Below are positions 12,001 through 23,629 of a DNA stretch of 64,000 bases, piece by piece. Source of the DNA: Auriscalpium vulgare (lineage: Eukaryota; Basidiomycota; Agaricomycetes; Russulales; Auriscalpiaceae); assembly GCA_019915015.1 (NCBI GenBank), contig JAHBBC010000012.1:930001-994000 (forward strand). Reading direction: 5' to 3'. The stretch's first letter is position 1. Each line of letters begins with the position of its first letter. A program made the position numbers and the translations under genes. A model generated the notes under the pieces. The model saw nothing but the letters and a program-made list of their open reading frames with translations. It was not told the DNA's origin and did not search any database.

Positions 12001-15000
12001 ACGCCACTGGATGTACCGTCAGTACTTTTGGTACACCAAGTGGCAAGATGAACTGACGTGAGTAGTCGTCCTGTTCACAACCTCCACGATGGAAGCGACC
12101 TAGCATACAATCAGCACATCTTTCCTTTTCTTTCGACCAGGATAGCTTTACCGTTGTAGCGTAACTGTCCTCTCTCGCGTTCTTCCGAATCTGCGCCTTG
12201 CTCAATGCTTCGGCAAGAAGGTCCTTATCCACCAACAAATTAGGGAAGTCTGACAGAAGGGCCTCCAGGGCAGCCTTCACGTCAGGGGTCTCGTCCGTGT
12301 AGGTATCGGTGTGAGTCGTCTCTTCGTTGAGGTTTCCGACTGCGTCTTGTGCTAAAGAGGTCACCAGTTTTTGGATCGAAGGCTGTCGAATAAAATCCAG
12401 TTTAGTACAAGGCGCATGAGAGCTCCCAAACAGGATGTCACCTTTTCCTGGTGCTGGCAGTCTAACAGGGCAAGTAGATATCGACCGTACATCGTGGGAT
12501 CCTTGGGATCTGCAGGCGAAGTGTCAGTTGGAAAAAGGACTGAAATACAAGGAGACTCACCAGCGATTGCGTATGTCGCTAATTATCATATGAGCACGTA
12601 GATGATGGGATTGGATGTTCAACTCACCGATACCCTTATTCCACAATATGTACAGTGCCCCCTTCATGCGATCGGGATCTGTGCCTTTGGCTAATGCATC
12701 GAAGAGACGTGGCAAGATCAGCCGGGTAGACCTCACATAGTACTACGAGATGTTAGCGCAGCACGCATCACAACTGGCAATATCACTCACTCCGCAAGCG
12801 TTGTGCAGGACAGACTGCGCGTGTCTATAGAGTAATATGAGCAAAAAAGTAAAATATAAATAGAGGCCAGTACGTGCACACCTTCTAACCCGGGTGTAGG
12901 GTGACAAAGAAAGCTCGAGAAGATCGCTGAGAAGATCATCGTCCAGACCAGACCGACGACGGTACAGCGCATGCATGTACACGCGACCACTATGGTACAC
13001 CTGCGCACGCTTCAAGAACACAAGTCGTATGTTTTCCTTCTGCTTCGGGTACGCCCTGTTCAACCTAATCGCCGACCGCGTCAGTTAAAATCGCCATCGC
13101 ATAGAGGGGAAATCTTACCCCCGTGCCTGAGCGTAATTCTTCTGAAGGGAGTCGAAGTCGCTCCTGCCCATCGCATAATCCAGAAGGTATACGTCAATAG
13201 CCTTCGCTACGGAGAGCACCGCATCGATGTGGTCTTCGCCTTCGTGGTCTTGCCTGAGAGCAAGCGCAGCGCCATGCAAAACCTCGCCAAATCTCTGTCG
13301 AAGGCTGACCACCTTTTTATATCGAGGGTCTTCTGGGTCCTCAAGTGTGAACGCTGCCTTCACGTTGAGTGAGGCTACGAGAAGCCGCTCTATCTCCGCA
13401 TCAGGATTCAGGCCTGACTGCACAACTTCCTTGGGCTGCTCTTTGAACAAAGTCGACAAACCCGCCCAGGCTGACTTGACGACCAGAAGATGCCTATGTG
13501 GGATGAACACGTGCAATTCGAAGATGTTTTAAGGCGCACGCACCGGCAGAAATCATTGCGAGCTACGTTGTTCCATGAGCTTGCACTTGGCAGCAGAGCT
13601 TCTACATTATCTAAGGCTGGCTGCACGACAGTCTCCAAGATCTCCATCACGAACTCTATTTCTGGCGCCGAAGGCACTGTGCAAGCAACGGACGCTTGAG
13701 CTGAGATTTGTCTTGACTGAGGATCAAGACGCACCATGCCATTCAATCTTGACGTCCTCTGCCTTGTACAAGCGGCCCCAATGGATATTGTGGTCCTTAT
13801 CAAACTCTGCGGTGCGCGTAAGATGTGCAGTCCAGAGGTCATAAGAGTTGGAGACAAACCTGGGCTGTTCCACTCTTCCGAGTTAACCAGTCTACTACTG
13901 AGAGGGTATATGCCGGCCAACGTGGTCATGATACGGGATATCAGGCGACCAGTTCCGCTGTAGCCTCGTTCACTGAGCGTTTTGTCGACCAAGATGTGGA
14001 GCAGCTCTAGTATCTCAGCCTTGTGTTTGAGGAGCTGAAGACAAAGTGAGGTCTCGAGGACAATGGCGAAGAATTAAGCGCGGCTTACTGAAGTGCCTTC
14101 GTAGCCAAAGATACCGCGTACGATCGACAGGTCTGGCGAGCGGATTTAGCAAGGGCTATGCTGAGGTCGAACTGCAACTCACTCCAGTGAAGGGTCGTGT
14201 CCGACGGTACTGCCTCGTGACTGGAAGTTGTCCTTATGCTCGAGGCGCCGTGCTTCAACTCCTCCTTGATCTGCGACAAACAGAAGGGCAAGAACTTTGC
14301 GATGGTCTTCGCGGGTTGCGCCCGCGCCAAGCTAGACACAAGTTGTCCGAAGGCTTTCACGGCGTTGGACTTCGCGTTGGTTGTTGCGTAGTCGTATACC
14401 AACCTCAGGACGAGGTCAAAGAGGGGGTCAGAAAGGTGAAGGCACACAACGTCCAGTGTGCTTTTTAGCGACTTCAAAACGCTCTCTTCTTGCTTGCCGC
14501 CTGTGGTGTTCTTCTTCCCTCCCTCTTCAGGAAGATTCTCATACAGAGCCAGGACCCGTCGGAAGAGGGATGTGACCCAATCTGTCGTCGGTCTCAGCAC
14601 TTGAACGCTGTCCAGACAAAGAAAGGGCATACCTGCGAAAGACGCAGTGCTCTCCCGTACAAGCATTCGCTCTTCGTCTTTGCTCAGCGTCACTGTCTCT
14701 CCGAAGTCTGTACCGTGTGGAAGATGGATCTCATCGCCAACCGACATTGCATCATCCGGAGGCATGTCGCTCGGAGGAAGGCCCGACTGCGTGGAAGATA
14801 GATCGCCGATCTTGATGTTCTGGATCACGGAGATTATGAACATGGTGGCGCAGATTGTCTTAGTTGGATCATTCTGCAAATGCAAGACCAGTCATGACCC
14901 AACAAAGGTTGATAAGGCGACAAAGCGACATACGAGGTCAATGCCCGGGATGCACAGCTCAAGGAGAGGCACGATGTGCTTCTGGCCTCCCAGCCAGACG

Positions 15001-17054
15001 CTTTCGCACGACAGAGGATGTGCGACACAAGACAGCATGCTCAACACCGCTGTAGTCCTATGAGTCTCGTTGACTACCTCAAGCCCGCCATACGCCCTGT
15101 CCAGGAGCTCGGGCATAATGAGATTAGGCTCCAGAAAGGCAAGAGAGCGAAGAGCTCCTTGAGCAAACCCCATGGACAGCGGGTCCTTGGAGAACATGGC
15201 CAAAAGCGCAGGAGTACGGAGCGTGGAGACAAAGGCTCGTCGGATCGCGGGGGTAAGGCGATGAGTCTGCAACGTGATAAACATTAGGGAGGCGTGTGGT
15301 ATGTGAGCGACGAACGACGGGTGTATTGCAGTGCGACTGCTCCTCTTCTTTCCAGCGCTTACAGAATTCAGCTGTCAAGCGGTTGAGGAAGTTTGTCAAC
15401 TAAGAAGGCGTTAGCTAACAACGGCAGGATTTGTTGACAGCCATACGCTCAATGTCCACGCCCCTGAGTTTGACGGATGGAAGAAAGACTCTGTGCTTGT
15501 GATGAAGCGGTCAAGCGATTCCATGGCTTTCGAGCCTGCGAGGTAGCCTTCCTGCCGCGCTGGAAACTTCCCTAAGCCCTTCGGAGTAGAAGTAGAGTCA
15601 GCCCTGATTGGACCATCCACAGCCATCGAATACACCATCAGCTTCGCGAGGGAGTCTATGCGCATAGGGTCAGCGAGGGAACTATGAAGGAGAGCAAACT
15701 TACTGTGTCGATTTATGGCCTTCCTAATCCTCAAGGACGGACTGTCGCCCTTACTATCGGCATATGCACCAGTCGTACTTGCTCCCTGTTGTAGAAGGAA
15801 GATGAGATCACGGGCATCTAGTGTTCGGCGAAGGGCGTACCCTGGTTGCCCCGACAGGAACATCTGCAGGTGCCTCAGGGTCTTATTTGTGAAAAAACAG
15901 ACATTATTCGCTTACTCATGGACGACAGAGCTTTCCCGACAAGGACTGTCCATTCCTTTTCAGTCCAGATTCCTATGTCTTTCCATCGCGCGCCGCCCTC
16001 GGGACCGGCATCTCCAGAGGGTCCAGCTACGTGCTCTTCTGCGAGGTCGCCGACGAGCTCAATTAGTCTGTCATCAAGGAGGGATGAATTAAAAGCCTCC
16101 CAGATGCCGAAGATCGCAGGCATGTACAAATGCGTGTGGGTCGGCGGGAAGAAAGACGTCATGACGGGGACCATGGTGAGGAAGTTCTGTTAGAAGAAGA
16201 AGGTGAGCCGCGAAATATTCTCCGAGAAGTATATGCGTTCTCACGTCTTGGTTGAGAAGTGGAACGAAGATCTCAAGCATCTCTGGGATCTCATTCGCAG
16301 GGTAGTAACGTCTCGACTGCTCGGCGATGTAAAGAAGAATATTGACAACATTTCGACTGTTCGCCGGTCATGTAACAGTATCAGATTACATGATGATCTG
16401 AAGTCAAATGGCCACTCACGACGCCTCGTGCAGCCTGGATTTGACCCAGAGCTCCTTCTGCAATATACGCCACATCGGCTTCCACGGTAGCTGTAGATCC
16501 TCTGCTTCGAGTTTGCGACGTGAGTCTGACTTGTTGGCGAGTAGTCGTGTGAACATGTCAGCCCAACTTCGGAGCACGCGAGGCTCTATGCCAGGTAGCA
16601 TGCATAGCTCGTAGTACAGACGAACGAGCTTGGAGCGTATGGGCTTCGGAATAGGGTACCGCATAAGCAGCCAGCTAGAGGATGGTGGGTAAGAATATTC
16701 GGGGTTTTCAGCACGTCTCGCGCACCATTGTAAGACCCCGTCCCATGTCGCGAGGACAAGCCAGTTCTTCGCTTCGGCGCATATAAATATGCGGCCCACG
16801 ATATACTCGAGCTTATCCTGCATCTCCTCCGGTGACTCACACTGATAGGGCACAGATTCGAGGTAGGAGTGCAATGAAGCGCGTTGCTTCTCCATGGCTA
16901 GCTCGCCGGGGGTCAAGCTGCCCGATCCCGCGACCGGGGAATCCGAGACGGTGGAGGAAGCTTCGTCCTCCATGTCGATGTCGGGTACCGTCCCAAGATG
17001 GGCGTCTAGAGAATAGATGGACGAATGCACGTCAAGGAAAGAATTCATTTGCAT
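9040..17054 (-). CDS. Proteasome activator Blm10/PA200
   Basis: Giant HEAT-repeat protein that caps the 20S proteasome and opens its gate. The first exon starts around MQMNSF and carries the family block WKPMWRIL. Later exons include RLTPAIRRAFVSTLR, FGQLVSSLARAQPAKT, GASSIRTTSSHE, VREMASKALSG and DTWHKDQL, in the order found in Blm10/PSME4. More than 20 short introns interrupt it. The first two junctions join as HEAS-RNVVNILLYIAEQ. The tail reads EFKK, then THQ on a 9-base exon (9242-9250), then through to GTSY, and a final 8-base exon (9040-9047) supplies the rest of Tyr plus Ala and stop. The protein therefore ends SYYA, the HbYX-type tail that docks into the 20S alpha ring. A TATA-like run at 17123-17132 on this strand favours the start at 17054 over the in-frame ATG at 17120. 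One intron near 15.9 kb appears to be only 34 bases. Not every exon between 10 and 13 kb was resolved. Confidence 0.87.
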
Positions 17055-17120
17055 GAGACGGGCTGTGGCAGGCAAGCAGAGGGATGGATGAGATTGTGCG
17101 AACCACCGGATGTTTGTCAC

Positions 17121-17134
17121 GATTATATATCTTG
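17121..17134 (-). promoter_or_regulatory. Probable TATA element of the Blm10 promoter
   Basis: On the minus strand the sequence reads GATATATAATC about 70 bases before the favoured Blm10 start at 17054. Blm10 and Tim21 diverge from a shared interval of about 340 bases, which may act as a two-way promoter. Confidence 0.35.
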
Positions 17135-17398
17135 CGGACGCGATGACGAGGCCCTGGGTGACGCGTCGCGAGAGCCGTCTGGATCAGTATATATCGAATG
17201 TAGGACGCTGCAGAACAAGACAGATGATCGCGAGCACGACGCGTATGCACGTTCAGTCGCGCCGACAAGACGCGTTGGGAACCCTGTCCTTGGGTTAGGT
17301 CTGGCCTCGTCAGCAAAGTCGCGAACGACGCGAAACTTCGAAGGCTGCAGTACAGTACTTACAGTACTCGCGACGTTCGTCAACGACCAGCTGCAGCT

Positions 17399-18744
17399 AT
17401 GCACCTTCATCCATTGCGCGTCGCCTTCGAGGTGCATTTACCTCGATTACTGCGATCTCCGTGTCACCATTCTCCTCGTCGCATCCCGCGGCGGCTAAGG
17501 ACCTACGCTACACATCGCGACGCCGGAGGGTTCCAGCCAAGCCCGACCTCGTCCCTTCTCTCCCAAGCCTTAGACCAGAAGCAGCGTGGTTCACAGAAGA
17601 GTGACTCTGTTGGGCCCTTTCAACTGGGGCTCTCCCAGCCGTCCTTCGGCGAAGGCGATGTGAAGAAGTGGTCGGAGCTGAGCACGGGCGGTAAAGGTGC
17701 GCGACATCTCTGTCATTTGGACGCGCTCCTCACCTGTGTCATGAAGCAATGCGCGCCACGGCTCGGACCACGAACTTCACCGTGATTCTTCTCGGAGCCG
17801 GGTTGACAACCGTCCTTGTGTACGCGTTGACATCCGAGTTGTTCTCGCGGAACTCGCCAACAGTCCTTTACAATGATGCCTGCGAGCGCATAAAAGCCTC
17901 GCCCAAGGTGTGTGCATTCCCCCTGCGATGTTGTTTCCTGCGTCAGACCGCTTTCAAATAGGTAGCCAGATATCTTCAGGGCTCTTTGACCTTCCACAAC
18001 AATCCACCATCGGTCCTCCGCCCTCGTCACCGGAACCGACACGTCTCGTCGCAAATCGTGCTCGATTCTTATGGCAGGGAGCATATGCTCCTCAACTTCT
18101 ATATCCAGGCCAACGCCAATGCGCCTGATTCATCTTCCTCCTACTTCGAGTGGGCTTCGGACTGGGTCAAGGATACCGTGACAGACCTACCTGAGCTCTC
18201 ATGGAACGACACTGTGTCGTGGACGAAGGACCGCGCCACCCGAGCATCCGACTCGGCAAAAGAACTATTCCGCTACCTGACAGGGGATCCTGTATCACCG
18301 AAGGCGACAACTGCCGGCGTCATGTCAGACCGTGCGCGGTATGAGGTGCCTCCAAAAGAGGAGCCCAAGGGCGTGTGGGGTGGCTTCACCGGGCTCTTTG
18401 GCTCTTTGAAAGGCGCAAGTCGGAAGGCCGACGGGGGCGGCGACGCGGCCTCAGGAAAAATATACCAAGAAGGCGAAGTCCATGCAGACCTCATTCGCGT
18501 ACGCGCTCTCACTTCTGCGATACGCCCATCTTCTAATGCAGTTGCCTCAGGATGCCGCAGGGTACTTTGTCTTCCGCTACATCCTCATCGATATTCCAAG
18601 TATGTTCCCTCGTCCATACAGGTACACAGCTTCTCTTGCTGACTGCGCCCAGACTCCCAAGGCCGCAACCCTGTTCGAGTATTTGTCGAAAGAGCAGAAG
18701 GAGTCCGCGAGAATGAACCGGTCATTCGATGGGTACAGTCGTAA
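17399..18744 (+). CDS. TIM21: Mitochondrial import translocase subunit Tim21
   Basis: Inner-membrane subunit of the TIM23 presequence translocase that links it to the TOM complex and respiratory chain. Exons 17399-17696, 17747-17907, 17962-18498, 18542-18599 and 18653-18744 join in frame to 381 residues. The N-terminus is Arg/His-rich without acids and ends RRLRTYATHRDAG, a typical matrix-targeting cleavage region. A single membrane segment (TVILLGAGLTTVLVYAL) follows, then the Tim21 core with VLYNDACERI and, at the C-terminus, HADLI, GYFVFRYILIDIP and VRVFVERAEGV. Ordinary Tim21 proteins are about 230-260 residues. The excess here is an insertion of roughly 110 residues, Ser/Thr/Lys/Gly-rich, between the first and second halves of the core. 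The last two splice phases are fixed by the conserved RVFVER ending. Confidence 0.88.
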
Positions 18745-18965
18745 ACCCAGGGCGAGGGATGTTCCACGTGTTGCCTAGACGCATCTCATCCCAGCGCAGC
18801 AAGATCTCCATCTTCCCCTCGATTGCCGATTGTCGGTGTGCTTCGCGCAACCTCCCCAACTCATACGATTTCCGTACTGATTACAATGCGGTCCATATCT
18901 GATGTACTGTACAGGAGTAATGCTCGTACTACGCGAGGGCAATGCATATGAGCACATGACAGCCA

Positions 18966-19533
18966 CTATTCACCAAATAGTTTTTGCACTCTTTTGAGCA
19001 CAGAGTCCTTCGCTGGGTCTGCGAGATTGCTATCAGAAGGGTTAAGCAAGCGAGTGGATTGTAACGCACCATAGGGATGGTCTTTAGAGGGTATCTCGAG
19101 CAATGCGGGGAATGCCTGCTCGTACTTCTCAACCGTCGGACGGATCTTCTCAGCTATCTGTAGACCACTTGTCAGAGTACGAAGGTTGATAAACACGGAC
19201 CCATACATGCTGGTTGATGAGCAGAATGGCAATGTCCTTGCGTTCCGTATATCGCTTGAAAGCCTCCTCGATGGTAGACGCCTGTGTTTCTGGAAAAGAC
19301 CTACCATCAATACACTTCCCAGGTCATGAGATAGTTGCCCGCACTTGTGTCCACAATAAGGAAGTTTTTGCCTTGTCTCTCATCCACTTGTCCGATGCCG
19401 GCGAGCAGCAGCCCAGTGACGGTGTCCTGGCGAGACGCGTTAGGAACATCCCTGCAGCTGCCGACGCCGTACAAACCTCATCCCCAATAACCGCCAGAAG
19501 ATTCCGGTCGACTTTCGGCGCGTTGGACGCCAT
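18966..19533 (-). CDS. VMA7: V-type ATPase subunit F (Vma7)
   Basis: Small subunit of the central stalk of the V1 sector, which couples ATP hydrolysis to proton pumping at vacuole and endosome membranes. Exons 19477-19533, 19345-19426, 19207-19289, 19070-19157 and 18966-19018 join in frame to 120 residues, matching the 118-residue yeast protein. Family blocks are clear: [49 protein letters not shown] and [14 protein letters not shown] with a final KRVQKLFGE. Four introns in 120 codons shows how finely genes are split here. It ends about 220 bases from the end of Tim21, tail to tail. Confidence 0.93.
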
Positions 19534-20104
19534 CCTGTGCGGGAGTCGGGTGCAAGCGTGGTACTAGATTCGTGAGGAGATCTAGAGTAGTTGTGTGCGC
19601 TTGTTGACGTGCCTGCCCTTGACGTTCCTCTCAAAGGACCTTCAAGCTTTGTCCATCCCCAGCTTGCCTTTACCCTCGCGATCCCCCTCGAACGACTCTG
19701 CATTGCATCACTCATATCTCACAGCTCAAGACTCGGATACTTACTAGCAACATGATGCTCAAGCTCAAGCCGCATGCCTGCAGTGGACTCCACTGAGGTC
19801 AAGTGGTGTGCGTTTCGGCTGATCAGCGCAAACGGAGGGCTCAGCAGTCGGTGCGCCTCAATTCCCTTCGCCTCCCTGGTCGCACTAATAACCGTCGTCC
19901 ACAGCGAGGAAGACTGAAGAAGACTTCAGCATGCATGATTGAACGATATTCGTATGAGTCCTGCCCGCGTCTTCCGGACGTTGCTAGAAATAGGGTGCGC
20001 ACAGGAATCACCATGTTTGACTAGTTTCCTTCCAGGTTTGTATCTGTATCTACAAATCCAACTTCCACTTGATTATCCCAAGGACACGGTCTTTCTATGT
20101 CTTT
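19534..20104. other. Intergenic: Vma7 upstream region
   Basis: Holds the Vma7 promoter and the 3' flank of the F-box gene. No coding sequence or structured element is supportable. Confidence 0.5.
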
Positions 20105-21787
20105 TTACATGCCGTCTCCGGAAGCGTCAACGCGGCCATGACATCCCGTACAAATGACAGGACATCCTATTATCTTCAGGATCGTCTGAAAGGCCTCCCT
20201 CGTCATTCCCTCGAACGTGCATCCAACAAAGCTAACCTTCCCGAACCCATGCCATCCACCACGGCGGAGGAATTGCGCAAAGTGCATAAAAGCCTCAGAC
20301 CCGTGGAAGGTCGTGTGCATAATGACCAACCGACGGATGAAGGACCGAGGAATGAGCGGTATGCCAGTGGGTCGCGGCATTGCCTCCATCCATCCCGCCA
20401 AAGCATCTCCGGAAGTGATGACCATCTCCTGGATCGGCGCATGGATGAAGAGAGCGTGCCAAACCACACGTGATGGGAAGTGGGGGGTACGAATCACGAG
20501 TCGACAGACAGTAATGAGGAGCCTGACGGAGTAGGTGAGGAGAAATTCGTGATGCTCTGGTAAGAACCCTCTGTCGCCGTGCACATCGAGCCGAACCGCG
20601 CCGGCCTGCGCGACCCCTGACGACGGCCTTGCGATCCACGAAATTCTGTCAGGCTCCGAGCTTTCGATAACAAGCTCCTGGAACTTGTTCAACTTCCAGG
20701 AGTCCGTGGGCAATGTTAAATTCTTGTAAGTCTGCAAGTCTTCGCGATCAAGCACGAACGAGAAATGGAAAGATGTTGTATAGGGGAAATGCACATTGTG
20801 AAGCAGTTTGACCACGACGTCTGGCGTGTCTGTGACTTTGAGATATCGCAGATTGGGAAGGACTGGTATTGCTTCGTCCGCGTTTATGTCGTCGGGCAGT
20901 GGGTAGTTCTCCAACGCCAGGACCTCCACTGTGTCGCTGAACGCTGCAAGTTCAGATTGCAAGACACTCCATGAAGGCCAAAGTCCTTCCTGTTTGACTC
21001 CTTCGAACAACACGGTGGTTAAGGCAGGGCTTGCAAACAAAGGAAGGTATGGAGGAATCTCGCCACCCTTGACATCGACCGAACGAAGGGAGGGAAAACC
21101 CGGCCAGGAATTCGAGGAGGGGTCCGGTAAAGTCGCATTATACAACCACGGCGGTTCGTCTGATCGGATGCGCAAAATCTCAAGCGGAAGGGAAACGTCG
21201 TTTCCAAGGTTTCCAAGGTGGTTTAAGAGAATGGCCACGGGGATGGGGCGAAGGTGATCCTCATGTTCGCCGCGGCGTCCTTCGATATGTATCTCGCGTA
21301 CGCGCAAGAGATTATCATTCCTGAGCGCGACCTCAAGAGGGCCGAGAATGGGGTGGTGAGCGTAGTCGTCGCTCTCCAGAGTGACGCCCTCGACGTAGGC
21401 GGGTGCGTGGATCCGGATTGGGAACGGGCGGGTGCGTATGAGCCATTCCTCGGTCTGCTCTCGGCTGGCACCTGGCCATGGGACAGGGACGTTGGACATG
21501 AACTCGCGAGAATCTTGAGCAATTTTACGCCATCGCGACGAGACGTGGAGAATGCTGAGAATTCGGTCGTCGTGGTCTTCTGCGAGTGGGCCGACCAGGG
21601 CGTAGCAGATGATTTCGTTGATGAGCTCCACTGGCATGCGATCGATGAGATTGGGGGCTGGATTGGGATTGAGAGGCTGAGCGCCGTCGGCTGCGTGTTG
21701 GATCATGAGGTCGGCCATTGGATGGAGGGTTGTGCAGCGGTCGCAGCGTTGCTGGAAGCGAATGTGTAGCCAACGGAGCCAGACCAC
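20105..21787 (-). CDS. F-box protein of the large basidiomycete family
   Basis: One uninterrupted frame of 560 residues. Residues about 48-80 read IDRMPVELINEIICYAL followed by SILHVSSRWRKIAQDS, the F-box pattern that binds Skp1 in SCF ubiquitin ligases. The rest has irregular leucine-rich segments (for example LRYLKVTDTPDVVVKLL) without a catalytic motif, and probably recognises substrates. Mushroom genomes carry tens to hundreds of such single-exon genes, often species-specific. A start at the internal Met of MADLMIQ near 21718 would remove 23 residues and is equally possible. The substrate cannot be guessed. Confidence 0.8.
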   Translation of the reverse strand: MVWLRWLHIRFQQRCDRCTTLHPMADLMIQHAADGAQPLNPNPAPNLIDRMPVELINEIICYALVGPLAEDHDDRILSILHVSSRWRKIAQDSREFMSNVPVPWPGASREQTEEWLIRTRPFPIRIHAPAYVEGVTLESDDYAHHPILGPLEVALRNDNLLRVREIHIEGRRGEHEDHLRPIPVAILLNHLGNLGNDVSLPLEILRIRSDEPPWLYNATLPDPSSNSWPGFPSLRSVDVKGGEIPPYLPLFASPALTTVLFEGVKQEGLWPSWSVLQSELAAFSDTVEVLALENYPLPDDINADEAIPVLPNLRYLKVTDTPDVVVKLLHNVHFPYTTSFHFSFVLDREDLQTYKNLTLPTDSWKLNKFQELVIESSEPDRISWIARPSSGVAQAGAVRLDVHGDRGFLPEHHEFLLTYSVRLLITVCRLVIRTPHFPSRVVWHALFIHAPIQEMVITSGDALAGWMEAMPRPTGIPLIPRSFIRRLVIMHTTFHGSEAFMHFAQFLRRGGWHGFGKVSFVGCTFEGMTREAFQTILKIIGCPVICTGCHGRVDASGDGM

Positions 21788-22549
21788 GGTGGATCTTTAA
21801 CGGCTTGAATCACAATAGGGCTGAGGCTGAGGGGTTGAATACAATGAGGTCCGTCGTAGTGGGGATCCAAGTACAAATCACAATGAACGCGAGACAACTG
21901 AAAGGCGACGCGTAACGACGCAACGGTTGGTTATTGTGTGATTACCTCGTAGCACAGCTAAGATACAATTGCGCAAGATAAGTCGCCAATTCGATGACGG
22001 TGTCGATAGACACGCAATTCGTTGACGAAGTACAGGAGCTACTAGCGTTATTGTAGACTCTAGAGCAGCGCGCCGCTCACGACGTTTGTGACTGTCTGAC
22101 AACACGTTGGTGACGACGGACCCTGAGTAGAGCTGGTGTCTGTGAGCCATCTTCCAGATTAGAAGTGAGCCATCGTCCAGATTAGAAGTAGAGCAGTGCC
22201 ATTGAAGAACTCGAGAGTAAGGCGACATCGACTCGGATGGGGTGACGGTGCGGGACACGCCGGCCCGGGAAAGCCGGAAGACTTGCCTCGGGCCGCTGGG
22301 GCCGGCGTGGGAAAACTGTCAGCAGGTTTACGGGAGGCGGATAGCGGGTCGGGAGCGGAGCGGGAGCGGATAGCGGGTCGGAAGGCGGGACACAGCCTGC
22401 GGGTTGCGGCGTGCTGCACTGCTTCGCTCTGCTATAAAGCTCACCATAATGTGCACATTAATCTATAATAAACCATTTTACATCCCATATCAAAGATCAA
22501 TACCCACATATCAACTTCATTCACCCACATACTTCATTCAACTTCCACG
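21788..22549. other. Intergenic with short direct repeats and a promoter
   Basis: Contains two adjoining copies of a unit beginning GAGCCATC and ending TTAGAAGT (22142-22190), and a GC-rich stretch at about 22320-22385 in which GCGGATAGCGGGTCGGGAGC recurs in part. A related GC-rich motif (GTCAGCAGATTTACGGGA) occurs near 51894. The right end is the promoter of the next gene. Confidence 0.45.
22433..22438 (+). promoter_or_regulatory. TATA box upstream of the 158-residue orphan
   Basis: TATAAA lies 112 bases before the ATG at 22550, followed by a CA-rich, G-poor leader, a common layout for expressed basidiomycete genes. Confidence 0.4.
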
Positions 22550-23117
22550 ATGACATCTAACATGCAAGTTCATGCACGCCGACCATCGTCGGACCTGGCG
22601 AGCTTGCGCAGTTATTCACCAGTCAACCACTACTTCGGTATGTTACCACGTTGTGACAGTATTGACGCTGAGCCCTCGGGTAAGTTCGCATCTCGCACTA
22701 GTGCACTCCCTCCCTCATATTTTGACAGACGATCATCCTACACTCTACACCGAGAAATCGACGGCGCACGACCATGATGAGCACAACCTCGAGACGGCTG
22801 AGGGCGATACGGACGAAGAAGTCACCGACTCCGCCGCCGTTGCCACTGCCAGCCACCTACAAGAGACGCTGCCGGACGAGTTCCGTCATCTCTGGGAACT
22901 GGTACCCAGAGAATGCGCACGTCTATCTGCAGAGTTCTTCGGGCGACAGAAAGAGCTGCTTAAACTTCTGAACTGCATGCAGGCCGTGGTGGACGCCACC
23001 CCCGATCGTGCGAGTCACCGTAGTAAGACCTTGGTGGCGCGGCGCCACACGAAGACATCTCGTCGCCCACAGCTAGACTATATCCCCGAGATGGCATCGG
23101 ATGGCATACGTTGGTGA
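22550..23117 (+). CDS. Hypothetical protein, 158 residues
   Basis: I do not recognise it. Exons 22550-22637 and 22729-23117 join in frame. The product starts MTSNMQVHARRPSSDL, has an acidic middle (HDHDEHNLETAEGDTDEE), a helical-looking stretch around LPDEFRHLWELVPRECARLS and KELLKLLNCMQ, and a basic tail (ARRHTKTSRR). No signal peptide or membrane segment is visible. The clean TATA box, leader and single splice support a real gene. The intron contains an optional 20-base segment flanked by AG and GT whose use would shift the frame, so I left it out. Confidence 0.5.
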
Positions 23118-23629
23118 TGAGTAGAGACATATATCCTCTTAGCAGCATGCAGGTCATGCAACATACGTGTGCGTTTTAGAAACCAATATTTATTAGCAAC
23201 CGTGTGCGAATTCTCAAATCACCTACCGCTCGTATGAATGTGTGCAGGAACTGGCAGTACGTGCAGTGCCGTGATGGACGATAACTTCCGATATCGCCCT
23301 TGAGCGTTACAACGTCGTTCTAGGATGCAGGACAGGTTATCCTCGTCACAGAGATTGATCGGTAGGTTCGCATGGGCTGGGCCGAGACTCGGGCATGCCA
23401 TCTCACAACTTGAATGGCTCCCAGGCCTTTCTTTCGACGAACATTGTCTGGAGGCCGGAAGGCAAAATCACCACGGCGCAGAAGGGCAAGGCCAGACTAG
23501 CAAGTTCGCTCGGTGACGTGCTGTTCAGTTGCAAACGCAGTAGAGGTGGGTGGAGGCTGGAGGAAATGTTATAGTAGGCGCCCAACGCGGCAACGAACGT
23601 CGGCCTTCGCCTGTATGTAAGCTCTCACC
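23118..23629. other. Intergenic, upstream of the first Pth2 paralogue
   Basis: No supportable gene or repeat seen in these 500 bases. Confidence 0.45.

Noticed and set aside
22638..22728. An extra 20-base exon in the 158-residue orphan
   Set aside because: Although flanked by AG and GT, including it shifts the frame of the long second exon.
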